From positions 18,933,901-18,997,900 of the forward strand of contig OX291549.1 in NCBI GenBank assembly GCA_946406115.1: DNA of 64,000 bases, read 5' to 3'. A program made the position numbers and the translations under genes. The DNA is from Apoda limacodes (taxonomy: Eukaryota; Arthropoda; Insecta; Lepidoptera; Limacodidae). This document shows, one piece after another, positions 11,876 through 21,310 of the stretch (position 1 is the stretch's first letter; each line of letters starts with the position of its first letter). The notes under the pieces were generated by a model. The model saw only the letters and a list, made by a program, of their open reading frames with translations. It was not told where the DNA came from and ran no database searches.

Positions 11876-12640
11876 GCTAAAACCAGACTCAAAATCAATT
11901 GTAACAATAGTAAGTATATACCACAGATATAAACCTAACCTGGTACCTTCGACAAGGTACACCTATACAGTGGTATTACGGCTTGCGCCACGCATTCGCA
12001 TTAATTTATATATTCTTTTAAATTACCGAAAAAGAGCCAATGAGTCAAGAACATAATAATGATACCTACATAAAAATAAATAAGAAATGATTATACTTAT
12101 GACAATAAATACATAGTTTTTAAGTCGGCGACGCTTGCGGCTTTGTTCGCTTGGACCAGACGATAAAAAAATACTTACCCATGCTGTCTGTCTGACTACC
12201 TACATTCCAATCTATTAGCTATTTTCCGCTCGATCAAACACAACATATTAAAATCGGTATCATCCGTATCGACTAAGAATATTGTGTAATAAAAAGGTTT
12301 GTAGCAAAGTGAGTACTAAGACCACATTTAAAATCGTTGAATAAAAAATTAAAACTTGATTTTTATTTATTATTTTATCTACTTCTCGCAAATACTATTC
12401 ACGCACATCTAAATCGAAAACCATACAACTTTGTTTTCTAAATTTCTTCCGATTATAAAATTTAATAATTTCTTTCTCTTTTTCTCATGTTTAAATTTTT
12501 AAAATTGTAGTAGTAGTTTAGTAGCCTGAACATACATAATTTCTATTATGAATAAGGAGAAGTGGGTATAGATATTTTAAGTCCCTTGTCAAAAATAAAA
12601 AAAAACAACGAAACGCATAGCATGAAAATTTGTCTGGTCT
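11876..12640. other. No gene seen
   Basis: AT-rich and without recognised repeats; open frames are at background level. Confidence 0.35.
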
Positions 12641-12643
12641 TAC

Positions 12644-12784
12644 CTTAACACTTTAGGTGTCATCGGGTATGTTGTCAGTAGAGTTAAGGTTTTTAAATAC
12701 AAACTGAATTCTCGTCAACGGCATGAAAACCACCAAAATGGTTGTTTTTGTATTAATCAACACACAAGTATTGGTAAACCCAAT
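12644..12784 (-). other. Candidate non-coding 5' exon
   Basis: The segment runs leftwards from a putative start site about 30 bp below a TATATAAA box to AAG followed by GTAAGA at 12643-12638, a good splice donor. The only ATG frame inside it ends after 23 codons, so the exon would be leader sequence. No transcript evidence is available from sequence alone, and the signals are short enough to occur by chance. Confidence 0.2.
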
Positions 12785-12810
12785 AAGGTTTGGGTACACG
12801 TTTATATACA

Positions 12811-12818
12811 GTCTTGAG
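12811..12818 (-). promoter_or_regulatory. Candidate TATA box, minus strand
   Basis: Read leftwards this is TATATAAA. About 30 bp downstream, near 12784, lies a weak initiator-like TTATT. The match is strong for a TATA box, but the region overlaps a probable LINE tail, so it may be coincidental. Confidence 0.25.
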
Positions 12819-12859
12819 GAATCCGAGGAACTTGTCGTGGCCCAGTTACATTTGTGTAT

Positions 12860-13130
12860 GAGGCACGATATGCGAAGTTGCAACATTGGGCGTGTTCAGC
12901 CATTGCGTGGGTGACCGACCGCCTAATAGTACATTCATCTGGGCTCTTACGTGTGTCGGTGGGGACGTTACACCGTTGGACTTATGGATGGCTTTAGCTA
13001 AAATTCTGTCCACTAGCTCGACCTCGTCAGCCATAAAAGCATAGGGCCAGCGCGGCGGACTATTGCCTTAGCCTTTCTCTAAGGAGAGGCCTGTATAGGC
13101 CTGCAATACAAACCAGCGACTAAGACAACA
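12860..13130 (+). mobile_element. LINE 3' region remnant
   Basis: The block 'gccagcgcggcggact', 'ttagcctttctctaaggaga' and 'cgactaagacaacatagg' has the layout of a lepidopteran LINE 3' end. A related tail is at 32725-32790. The upstream part (12870-13030) is GC-balanced, unlike its surroundings, and probably belongs to the same element. The minus-strand frame across it (13034-12846) is treated as a shadow. Confidence 0.45.
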
Positions 13131-13527
13131 TAGGTAAATTCCTGGAAAATTCCGATTTTTGAGTTACATTATTCTTCGAGTTGAATAATCGATGGTATTG
13201 ATATTCCTCAAAAACAACTCCCGAACCTTAGTGATTCCCATTGTATCAATAAAATATTGATTATGTAATGGCCACGTGCACTTGTCGCGACCTTCAAGTC
13301 GATTGTGAACCCGTGAAATTACGTAATCTAGATACTCACTATGAGACGATGTTAGAATACATCACTTTCATTATTCATTACAACACGATATTTACATTAA
13401 GATAGGATATTTAGGTACCTACGATACGATGCACAGGATCATAAAGTAGGTAGGTAGTTAGGACTTTAGGATTCGTTTAGGAGTAGGTACTAAATTTTTA
13501 GGGTTAAGACAAGGACAAACAAATACA
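13131..13527. other. No gene seen
   Basis: AT-rich sequence with no recognised element. Confidence 0.35.
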
Positions 13528-13640
13528 AAAAAGTTACTACCAGCCATCGTTCAGTAAAAAGTTACTACCAGTAATCGATCAGTAAAAAGTTACTACCAGT
13601 CATCGATCAATAAAAAGTCACTACCAGTCATCGATCAATA
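13528..13640 (+). repeat. 28-bp tandem repeat, four copies
   Basis: The unit 'aaaaagttactaccagtcat' plus 'cgatcaat' starts at 13528, 13556, 13584 and 13612. Copies differ at a few bases. The last unit's 'catcgatcaat' is mirrored by 'attgatcgatg' just beyond (to about 13657), giving a terminal foldback. Confidence 0.9.
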
Positions 13641-13657
13641 AAATTAATTGATCGATG

Positions 13658-14313
13658 CTACCATTCCTAATGTTGGTGTTCTCGTATAACTTAAAAACGG
13701 TTATGTAAAAAGTAGGTAGGTATAGGTATCAGGGTTGGAAAAAAGAAATTTTAAATTGGTAAGAAAAGGTTTCATTTATGCAACCTCTACTATCTTTATG
13801 CTATTTGGAATATCATAAAGGTATTTATAGATTATAGGTTCGGAGAAATGGAAGCAAATAGCAGTTACTAAGTTATTGGGCTTATTTAGTAGGTGCCAAT
13901 TAGATTCCCTTTTTTCAAAGCCATAGCTATAAATACCTTTAAGAATTTGGTAAAGGAATAAAACCATCTTAATAAAGAAAAATAAGCGTTTTTACAAAAA
14001 AAAACACCGAGATTACATTTCAATTAACCATAGTATTATGTGTTTCTATACATATTATGCTTGCCTAAAACTTATTTAGATTGTTATATAATAATAGGTT
14101 AGTGTAGGTAATTCTTATTAGGTATATTGACGTTACACGCATACTAATGCATGTAATAATATAATAAAATGGCACCAGTTAGACGCCAAGTTGTAAAAAT
14201 ACTATTCATTTGTAAACCTAATCAATCAACATATTTAAAATCGTTGCATTTGTGACGAAAATTGAAGCAATGTAATTATAGTTTAGTATGCGCATTTTTA
14301 AAATACTTCATAA
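13658..14313. other. No gene seen
   Basis: AT-rich. The minus frame at 13967-13776 is short and has no splice context. Confidence 0.35.
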
Positions 14314-14353
14314 GTTGTAAGTAGATAGGTTAAAATACTTATCTACTTACGAC
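14314..14353. repeat. Imperfect hairpin
   Basis: 'gttgtaagtagataggt' pairs with 'acttatctacttacgac' across a 6-nt loop (15 of 17 positions). No function evident. Confidence 0.6.
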
Positions 14354-14383
14354 ATTTATTTGAGTGGCTACAAAATGTATGTA

Positions 14384-14708
14384 TCCTACTTCCTACTTAT
14401 GTTTTTAATGTGAAAGTATGTCTGGATGGATGGATAGATGGATGTTTGTTTGATGGTTGTGAATTGAAACTTGGCACACTTACCTATAGGTTAGGTCCTG
14501 GAATAGGACATAGACTTCTTTTTATCCCAAATAATTCAAAAGTTCCCGCGGGAATAACTATAACCGAACTTGAACGAACTATATGGGTTATTTAGTCATG
14601 TGCTATAGCTACAACTACAACTTGCTAAAGCTAACTTCTTTTGTATAATTAAAGTGTTTCACGCCGATAACCGAATTTAGGGCGGGCGGAGCCGCTGCTA
14701 AAATCTAG
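14384..14708 (+). mobile_element. Short Helitron-like element (Lep1-type), complete
   Basis: TCCTACT start (duplicated as TCCTACTTCCTACTTATG) after A at 14383; end AAATCTAG before T at 14709. The GCGGAGCCGC hairpin lies about a dozen bases before the end. The open frame 14410-14595 inside it is incidental. Confidence 0.8.
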
Positions 14709-15044
14709 TATATTATGTATCTGAAAATTTTTTGTGATTTCTGTACCTAATTACTTAAAATTTCTCTTGTAGAAATTTTCCCTTAATTGGTCCAGTACAG
14801 ACATTAGATCCTTATAAGAAACTGGATCAAACACCATAAAAAAAAACAGTTTTGTGAAATTTGCCTTTCATTTAAGTCACTAAATTACCAAATATTTGAA
14901 AAGCTGTGAATGCCAATCAAAATATCTTAAAAGTTCATAAATTAAACCCTTTAATATATAATAATTATTATAAATTAACCCCTTAAATATATAGTACAAA
15001 GTCGCAGATAAAATATGATATTACGTTATCTCTTAAGCATATAT
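14709..15044. other. No gene seen
   Basis: AT-rich filler between two repeats. A phrase 'actggatcaaacacca' resembles 'gttgatcaaacaccac' at 19374 but no element could be defined. Confidence 0.3.
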
Positions 15045-15390
15045 AATACCTTTAAACGAGCAATTCTTATATATATGTATATATAGATATATAATCTGAT
15101 TCTCGGAAACGGCTCCAACAATTTTTATGAAATTTAGTAGGGTTTCGAGGACGATAAATCCATCTACCTAGCTTCATTTTTAGAGAATGTTGTTTTATCC
15201 GTGTTTTCAGGCAATGATAAACTGAAAAATATGACTCTTCCTGACATCTATTGGCGAGTAGTAATACTATTATTTTTAGCGACACAGAAACACTAAAGCT
15301 ACTTGACAATTGATGGCCTTGTTACGGAACACTAAAGCTACTTGACAATAGATGGCTTTGTTTAAAAAAAATGAACAAAGATCGGTCCCC
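15045..15390 (-). repeat. 'GGACCGAGCTT' interspersed repeat, near complete
   Basis: Reads in reverse: 'tacctttaaacgagcaattc' at the left, an AT microsatellite, 'ctgacatctattggcgag', then 'aacactaaagctacttgaca' twice and 'gatcggtcccc' at the right. The doubled module distinguishes this copy from 20877, which has one. Confidence 0.75.
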
Positions 15391-15606
15391 ATGTAAAGGC
15401 AACCTTAAATCAACTGTAGCTTTTTAGTGGCATATAGTAGTCTATTGGCAAAATTACTGCTGAAATTTTATAAATGTCCGTTGTTTGTCGGTAATGGTAC
15501 TGCTGTCCACCGGAGCGGTTTCGCTCTCTCAACCGTTTTTTGGATGATGTAGTGCTGCAAACTGCATGCACGCATTTAGCGTGACGTTGGGACCAGCCTT
15601 TACATT
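15391..15606. mobile_element. Possible small inverted-repeat element
   Basis: 'atgtaaaggc' at the left and 'gcctttacat' at the right form short inverted ends around GC-richer non-coding DNA. It abuts the preceding repeat exactly. The short arms keep this tentative. Confidence 0.3.
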
Positions 15607-15747
15607 ACGACGTATTTTTAATCAATGAGATTCTTGGTAAAATGCCCATTTACCATAAGTTTGCTTAGTCGATAAATTGCTATAGCGAGTGTAGTTATGA
15701 TTTCTAAAAAAAACAATTTTCAAGTTAAGCCAATAAATTATTACTTA

Positions 15748-16088
15748 CTAGACTTTGCCAGCGGCTCCACCCGCCCTAAATTCGGTTATCGACGTGGGAC
15801 TCCTTTATTTTAGCACAGTATTAATATGTACTGTGATTTACTCCTTAATTACACTAATGAAGTTTGCTATCAAGCTGTATCTATAGCTATAGTTATTTTA
15901 AGCTCGGTTATAGTTATTCCCGCGGAAATTTCGGGATAAAAAAGTAGCCTATATGCTATTCTAGGACCTAACCTATATGTATTCCAAGTTTCATACCGTT
16001 CCGTCCAGTGGTTGAAGCGTGAAAGAGTAACAAACATCCATCAATCCATACAGACTAACAAACTTTCACATTTATAATATTAGTAGGA
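15748..16088 (-). mobile_element. Short Helitron-like element, complete, reverse orientation
   Basis: On the minus strand it starts TCCTACTAAT (16088 leftward) after A and ends with CTAG (15751-15748) before T. The hairpin motif reads 'gcggctccacccgccc' on the plus strand. It carries an extra 'agtattaatatgtactgtg' palindrome near 15815. Confidence 0.85.
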
Positions 16089-16096
16089 TTTTTATC

Positions 16097-16350
16097 ACAC
16101 TAATATTATAAAGGTGAAAGTTTATGAGTGTGTATGTTTGTTACTTTTTCACGCTGTAACGGCTGGATCAATTTTGATGACAATTGGTATGGAGGTAGCT
16201 GACATCCTGGATTAACACATAGGCTATTTTTTATCCATAAAAATCAAAAATAACTATAACCGAGCTATATATATGAACCATAGCTTGCTGTAGCAAACTT
16301 TATTAGTATAATTAAGGGGTTCCACGCCGATACCAAATTTAGGACGGGTC
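16097..16350 (+). mobile_element. Helitron-like copy, 3' end lost
   Basis: Starts 'cactaatattataaaggtga' within 10 bp of the previous copy and follows the same landmarks to 'tccacgccgataccaaattt'. It lacks the GC hairpin and CTAG end. The two copies form a head-to-head pair. Confidence 0.65.
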
Positions 16351-16365
16351 ATTTACCAGCCATCC

Positions 16366-16540
16366 CATTAATATTATAAATGCGAATGTTTGGATGTTTG
16401 GTTTTTTGTAACTCAATCACGCTTTAACCACTGGATGGATCGGGAACCGCTGAACCGATTTAGATAAAATTTTGTATGGAGATAGTTTGAGTCCCGGGGA
16501 AGAAAACAGGCTGTTTTTCATTAGGATAAAATATATAAAA
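16366..16540 (+). mobile_element. Helitron-like relative, 5' half
   Basis: 'ttaatattataaatgcgaat' and then 'ctgaaccgatttagataaaa', 'tatggagatagtttgagtcc' define a sister subfamily also seen reversed at 18640-18787 and 49040-49160. No 3' end is recognisable. Confidence 0.55.
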
Positions 16541-16574
16541 AAAGCATTTTAACAATACTATCTTATTTTTAACC

Positions 16575-16760
16575 GACTTCAAAAAAAGGAGGAGGTTCTC
16601 AATTCGACTGTATATTTTTTTTTTATGGATGTTCAGCCATAACTTTTTTGTTTATGAACCGATTTACGTGTTTTTTTTTTATTCGACAGGATATACTTAC
16701 GAGTTGGTCCCATAGAAATTTTATCCAAATCGAATTTGTAGTTTAGTTTTTTAGACAAAT
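16575..16760 (+). repeat. 'AACCGACTTC' interspersed repeat
   Basis: 'aaccgacttcaaaaaaagga' then 'ggaggttctcaattcgac', T-rich runs, 'accgatttacgtg' and 'gagttggtcccata'. This is the clearest of several copies of this non-coding family in the window. Confidence 0.6.
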
Positions 16761-16819
16761 ATTAGTTTCTGAGATAGTAGAGACTACCGCGTTCATGTTA
16801 AGGGAATTAATGTATGGGA

Positions 16820-16904
16820 ATGAAGTACTGCCCCTAGCGGAGGCGTTTTGAGAAATACGCAACCGCCATAGTAGAATTAAAAACTCACACTAGGCACTCT
16901 GCAA
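16820..16904. repeat. One end of the 'CACACTAGGCAC' MITE family
   Basis: 'aaaaactcacactaggcact' followed by CTG matches the right end of the complete element at 63407-63598. The segment before it ('gtactgcccctagcggaggc') parallels 'ccgctagaggcgctcc' there. The left end is missing. Confidence 0.5.
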
Positions 16905-17296
16905 TTATTCTAAATATATTAACCCTTAAGTGGGTTTAACTCTTCACATTTTACAACACAGAATATTATGACTAAAATATTTGTATTGAAAATTCGCAAA
17001 TAACAACCCTAGATTTTGTATTAAACAATATTTTAATGGAATTTCAGCCAAATTATATGAACCACTTGAATAAATAAATAAAAAATTGGCAAAAACTAGA
17101 GGTTAGTATCTTTGTTATTTTTTTTGCATTATGCGTTTGCTAATATCAGACCTTGGAATTATAATTTAGTACCTATGTGTTTTTTTATTATTTATTTGGG
17201 CTTGATTAATTAAAATTCAATTCTAAAAAGGTCAATTACCTCTAAGGTTCTTAATACGTGTACTTGGCTGGTTTTTTGTTTTTATCTTCTCTTGTA
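16905..17296. other. No gene seen
   Basis: AT-rich, with no recognised element. Confidence 0.3.
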
Positions 17297-17379
17297 CAGT
17301 GCAACAAACTTTTCTGACCGGTGATTAGTCACAAATGTCCCTGTAAGTTTACACCATTTCAGAAAAGTTTATTGCATTG
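17297..17379. mobile_element. Tc1/mariner-like MITE, TA-flanked
   Basis: Inverted ends CAGTGCAACAAACTTTTCTG and CAGAAAAGTTTATTGCATTG, flanked on both sides by TA (17295-17296 and 17380-17381). Eighty-three bases, non-coding. Sister copies are at 25090-25211 and 47623-47747, with one isolated end at about 48449. Confidence 0.8.
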
Positions 17380-17381
17380 TA

Positions 17382-18072
17382 AAATAGTTGTTTGGCTTAA
17401 CTACATTTCTATCTTTCCCAAGAGTTTAATATTCTCAAACACCTGGTTAACTGGATTATACGTATTTTTTCGGTACGCTAAAATAATTATACTAATAAAC
17501 AATGACCGAAATTAATTTAAATTCATTAAATCCACAAATACCTTACCTTACCTACCTACCTTAATGTCAATAAGTAACAGGTATTTTAACATAATATTTT
17601 TGTACCGATAACACGAACGTTAAATACACGACATCGCAAAAGGCAGACATTTTCACTAGGTATCTAATTTAAATTGACGTCATGAAGAACCAAAAAAAAT
17701 GGCGGCCAAATATGTAGGTAAATAAAATAAATCAAGATATAAATTTACAAATTAGAAGGCTGTGACCGTTTAGATTGGTTAACTTGAATCACAGTAATCA
17801 CTTAATGACTTTTTGTTGTTAAGAGATTTATTGCATAACTAGAGTGGGGCTTCAGGAAATAATTCAAAAATAAAATTTACAAAATTTGTTTACCAATTCA
17901 GAGAAAAACTGGGAAATTTGCTATTTAAAATTGCTGACGAAAGTAAGGAACCGCTATAATTCCCGTTTCACTCTTGTGGAGAAATAGAGATAACCTTTTT
18001 GGTCTAAATGACTTGGCAAAATTAAATACTACAAAACAATTAACCGGGTGACTGAAGTAATAAATAAATAAT
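17382..18072. other. No gene seen
   Basis: AT-rich sequence with no supported gene, RNA or repeat. Confidence 0.35.
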
Positions 18073-18150
18073 TAGATTTTGCCAGCGGCTTCACCATACC
18101 TAAATTCGGTTATTGGCGTGTAACTCCTCAATTGCGTATTGGAAGAATGA
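18073..18150 (-). mobile_element. Helitron-like 3' end fragment
   Basis: 'tagattttgccagcggct' and 'taaattcggttattggcgtg' match the 3' end of the Lep1-type copies in reverse. The remainder is absent. Confidence 0.6.
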
Positions 18151-18366
18151 ATGCATTAATTATCCTTTACTCGTCGAAAACTACCAGCTTTAATTTTAAA
18201 GTTGCAAGCGGTAAAATAAAAAAACCCACATGATTCTTTTATTTTACCAGTTCCATAGGTACGACCTATATAAGAAGTAATTCACGATTAGGCAGGCAGG
18301 GTTATCCAGCTGCTGGTTACTACCTAATGGAGATAAAAACTGTAAAAAATACACACATATACATAT

Positions 18367-18787
18367 ATTACTGGCTTTTGCCTGCAGTTCCGCCCGTCCT
18401 AGGTTTGGTTATGGGCGTGGGATTATTTTACTAAAGAAGTTTGTTATAGCAAGCTATAGCTGCAGCTATGATTCGTTTGTGGAATTCCGTTATAATTACT
18501 CCGGTGGAAACTTTTGAAATTTCCGAGATGAAAAATAGCCTATGTACCGTTCCAGGACTTAACCTATATGTGTGTCAAGTTTCATCCCAATTGGCTCCTT
18601 AATACTAATGAAATAGTTCCTTTAAGCTCGGTTATATTTTCAAAAACATGTGTTTCACACTTCCTATCCTACCCCGGGACTCAAACTATCTCCATACCAA
18701 ATTTCATCTAAATCGGTCCATGTATGAGTGACTTATGTAGTAACAAACAGACAGGTAAACAAACAAACTTCACATTTATAATATTTA
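18367..18787 (-). mobile_element. Composite Helitron-like element, reverse
   Basis: Begins with a degenerate hairpin region ('ttgcctgcagttccgcccg') and continues with the usual reverse landmarks ('ttttgaaatttccgagatg', 'acctatatgtgtgtcaag'). It then switches at about 18605 into the sister subfamily ('actcaaactatctccatacc', 'aaatcggtccatgta') and ends 'ttcacatttataatattta'. It looks like a chimera of two subfamilies. Confidence 0.6.
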
Positions 18788-19020
18788 CTAGCTGTCCCGG
18801 CGAACGTTGTTCCGCTGCCGTCCCTCTGTACCCGGCGAAAGTTGGTTTTTACCTATAGTGCCCGAGTCCGGCTCGCACTTGACATATCGAGATAAAAACT
18901 ATCCTATCTTTTAAGTTGGATCAAATAACAGATATTTACGAAGTTTGATCAAAATCGGTTCAGTAGTTTAGGAGTCCATTGAGGACAAACATTGTGACAC
19001 GAGATTTATATATATTAAGA
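18788..19020 (-). mobile_element. Helitron-like element, second subfamily
   Basis: On the minus strand it starts TCTTAATATATATAAATC and ends CCGGGACAGCTAG before T. It abuts the previous element directly. The interior has 'aaaatcggttcagtag' and a fragment of the AAGTGCGAGT family ('gagtccggctcgcacttg' at about 18864). A sister copy is at 38093-38279. Confidence 0.6.
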
Positions 19021-20290
19021 TAAGATAGGAAGGATAGTTAAATGTTTTTCCAAAAATGGTGAAACACGACACCCTTTGTTTACAAACTGTCATTCATTCA
19101 CATTAAATAATAATTGTAAAAAAGATAGGTACTCATAGACAAATTCAACAATTCCTGTCTCCTTTCAGAATACTCTGTGTCACCAGCTATAATAAAAAAT
19201 AATTACCCCGGGTAACCTTGAGTTCTGCCGCTGAAGTTTATTCATATAAATTACCATCAAAGTTACTTTTAAATGTATTTGTTTTTCTGTATACAAATGT
19301 GTAAAGGTAAAATAAAAAGTAAGAAATTCAAAAGTTATCTTAGGCACTTAAGAGGATACAATTTGATCACATGTTGATCAAACACCACAAAAATTTTGAA
19401 GACATTTTCTAGTAATAAATATATAGGTCTGCAGTGTGCCAGTTTTCTATAAAATTTTATAGTTCAAAAGTCATACAGGAATCTAGTTTTTTAGACAAAT
19501 GGTTTTAAAAAAGATTTCTAGTTAATAGAATGTTTTATAAGATTTTGGAAAAACCACAGACCTAGGTATTCGGCTTGGGTTTATGATTAAGAAATTTCAC
19601 AGTAATTGATCAGTAAATGTCAATAACAAATGAAATATTCGTTTGTATGAAACCCGCTGCGAGGCGCCGTGAAGTGTATCCTCTTCAACTATAACAATTA
19701 TACAAAACCGTGTTTTGTGTTATTTCTTTCATTCAACCTTTGAGTAATTGGAACCAATAGCGACTATTTGATACAAGAGGCTGCTTATTTCAAGATAGCC
19801 AACGCTTAAAACTTGCAAAAACAATAAAAAAAATTAAAAAAAACTACTGTATTAAAAAAATGTTTGAAGTAAATTTATGTATTGTTATTGCCTATCTATT
19901 AGTTTTAAAAACATTAGAAACGTTTTCAAATCAATTTAATTATAAGGAACAAGAATGAAACTTTTTGAAAATGTAAATTTGAGCATTTCAAGATTTAAAT
20001 AAAGTATGAAGTTTTGAATAGCCAAATAATTAACTCATATCCTACCTACTTGCGTTCTGATGCTGTGTCTAGACACGAGAGCAACAGGATCTTAAATCAG
20101 CATTGGCGGTCCCTTAAAATATAGAATTTTATTAAATCGGAGCCAGCCCTCGGGGTTAACAAATTTACAACAATCCCAATGATATGACAATCATAAATTA
20201 TCTTACCTATATCCTTAAATAATTCAAATTCAATTTTGTTGCTCTTAAAAATATGTTATAGGTTTATTTGATGCCAAATTTACAAAGAAA
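19021..20290. other. No gene seen
   Basis: AT-rich sequence with no splice-bounded frame or recognised element. Confidence 0.35.
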
Positions 20291-20475
20291 TATTTTTTCA
20301 TATCACTGAGGTGGCAAACGAGCTTACGCTCCGTCTAATGTTATACGGTCACCGTAACCTATGATAGCTTGCAACCCCCGCAAATTGCCGACCCTTTACA
20401 AAATCCAATAACTTCTTTCTTGAAGAACCTTATGTTGTAGTCCTATAGATACCTCAGCAGGAAGCGCATTCCACA
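20291..20475 (-). mobile_element. Jockey-type LINE 3' end, outer part
   Basis: The reverse complement gives the ORF2 end and tail ('gaggtggcaaacgagcttac' on plus is the 3' tail; 'ttcttgaagaacc' and 'gcaggaagcgcattcc' encode the FLPRTLKLWNEL-type region). It aligns with 61780-62010. It is broken at 20475 by the hAT-type element and resumes at 20728. Confidence 0.75.
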
Positions 20476-20727
20476 TAGGGTTACTATTTTAATATTTTAA
20501 AAATCCTGACAAAAAGCATGACATTTAAAAGAAAGTTCGGACAGTCACATAAACAAATAAATTATTAAATTCTATTTAATGTTGAAAGTTTAAACTATAA
20601 GCAAAGATGAGTCATGAGACTGATTAACTAGTAAAATTTTATTCATTTGTAAAAAAATATTGTATAAGTCAAAAGTCCGGACAGACTCCGGACAGAAGAC
20701 CGAATGGCCGGACGGGTGGAAACCCTA
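20476..20727. mobile_element. hAT-type MITE nested in a LINE tail
   Basis: Ends TAGGGTTACT and GGAAACCCTA. The flanks ATTCCACA (20468-20475) and ATTCTACA (20728-20735) match at 7 of 8 bases. The same LINE continues on both sides, so the duplication is confirmed by the interrupted host. 'gtccggacagactccggaca' near the right end parallels the GC patches of 11570-11867. Confidence 0.8.
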
Positions 20728-20785
20728 ATTCTACAACTTAAGCGTTTGCGGGGGCAAGTTCCTCTAAAACAGTACTTTTGAAATT
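20728..20785 (-). mobile_element. Jockey-type LINE 3' end, inner part
   Basis: 'cttaagcgtttgcgggggca' and 'gttcctctaaaacagt' continue the LINE frame interrupted at 20475 (compare 'cccaagcgtacgcggacgg' at 33865-33890). Confidence 0.7.
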
Positions 20786-20876
20786 AAGCGTTAGCAGTAA
20801 TCGCACAGAAATTACGTCAAACCATAAATGCTTACATAGAAGCTAGTAACAAACCATATAAATCTTAACTACAGAG

Positions 20877-21190
20877 TACCTGGGGACCGAGCTTTGATCG
20901 TTTTTTTAACAACGCCATGTATTGTCAAATAGCTTTAGTATTGCTGTGTCAGTAAAAATAATAGTATTACTGCCGCCAATAGATGTCAGGAAAAGTCATA
21001 ATTTTTAGTTTATCATTGCCTGAAAACACGGATAAACGAAGTTTTCTTAAATGAAACCTAGCTAGATCGATTAACCGCACCCGAAACCACGTGCAAACTA
21101 AATTTAGTTGAAACCGTTTCCGAGATTCAGATTATATACCTATATATACATATACATGTATACAAGAATTACTCGTTTAAAGGTATTAGA
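20877..21190 (+). repeat. 'GGACCGAGCTT' interspersed repeat, complete
   Basis: From 'gtacctggggaccgagcttt' to 'actcgtttaaaggtattaga', with a single 'agctttagtattgctgtg' module, the 'aaacctagctagatcgatt' block, and an AT/AC microsatellite near the 3' end. This is the simplest copy in the window. Confidence 0.8.
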
Positions 21191-21224
21191 TTAAATAATA
21201 CTAGCGAATAGTCTAGAATATACG

Positions 21225-21310
21225 GTTCCAAACCGGGGCACACAGTAACACGACGCGTTGTCGCCGCGCCGCGCTCACGCGTCCGCCAACACAGCTGGGC
21301 GCAACCATAT
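21225..21310. other. GC- and CpG-rich island
   Basis: About 70 bp ('acgacgcgttgtcgccgcgc' onward) is far richer in G+C and CpG than anything within several kb. No TATA box, donor or open frame ties it to a gene. It directly follows a dispersed repeat and could be transposon sequence rather than a promoter. Confidence 0.4.

Noticed and set aside
12846..13034. Minus-strand ORF of 62 codons
   Set aside because: Complementary to a probable LINE 3' region; no upstream or downstream signals.
13528..13640. 28-bp repeats resembling a short CRISPR array
   Set aside because: Unit length equals period, so there are no spacers.
15391..15606. Second hAT or mariner element
   Set aside because: Only 10-bp inverted ends and no target duplication; kept as a low-confidence feature only.
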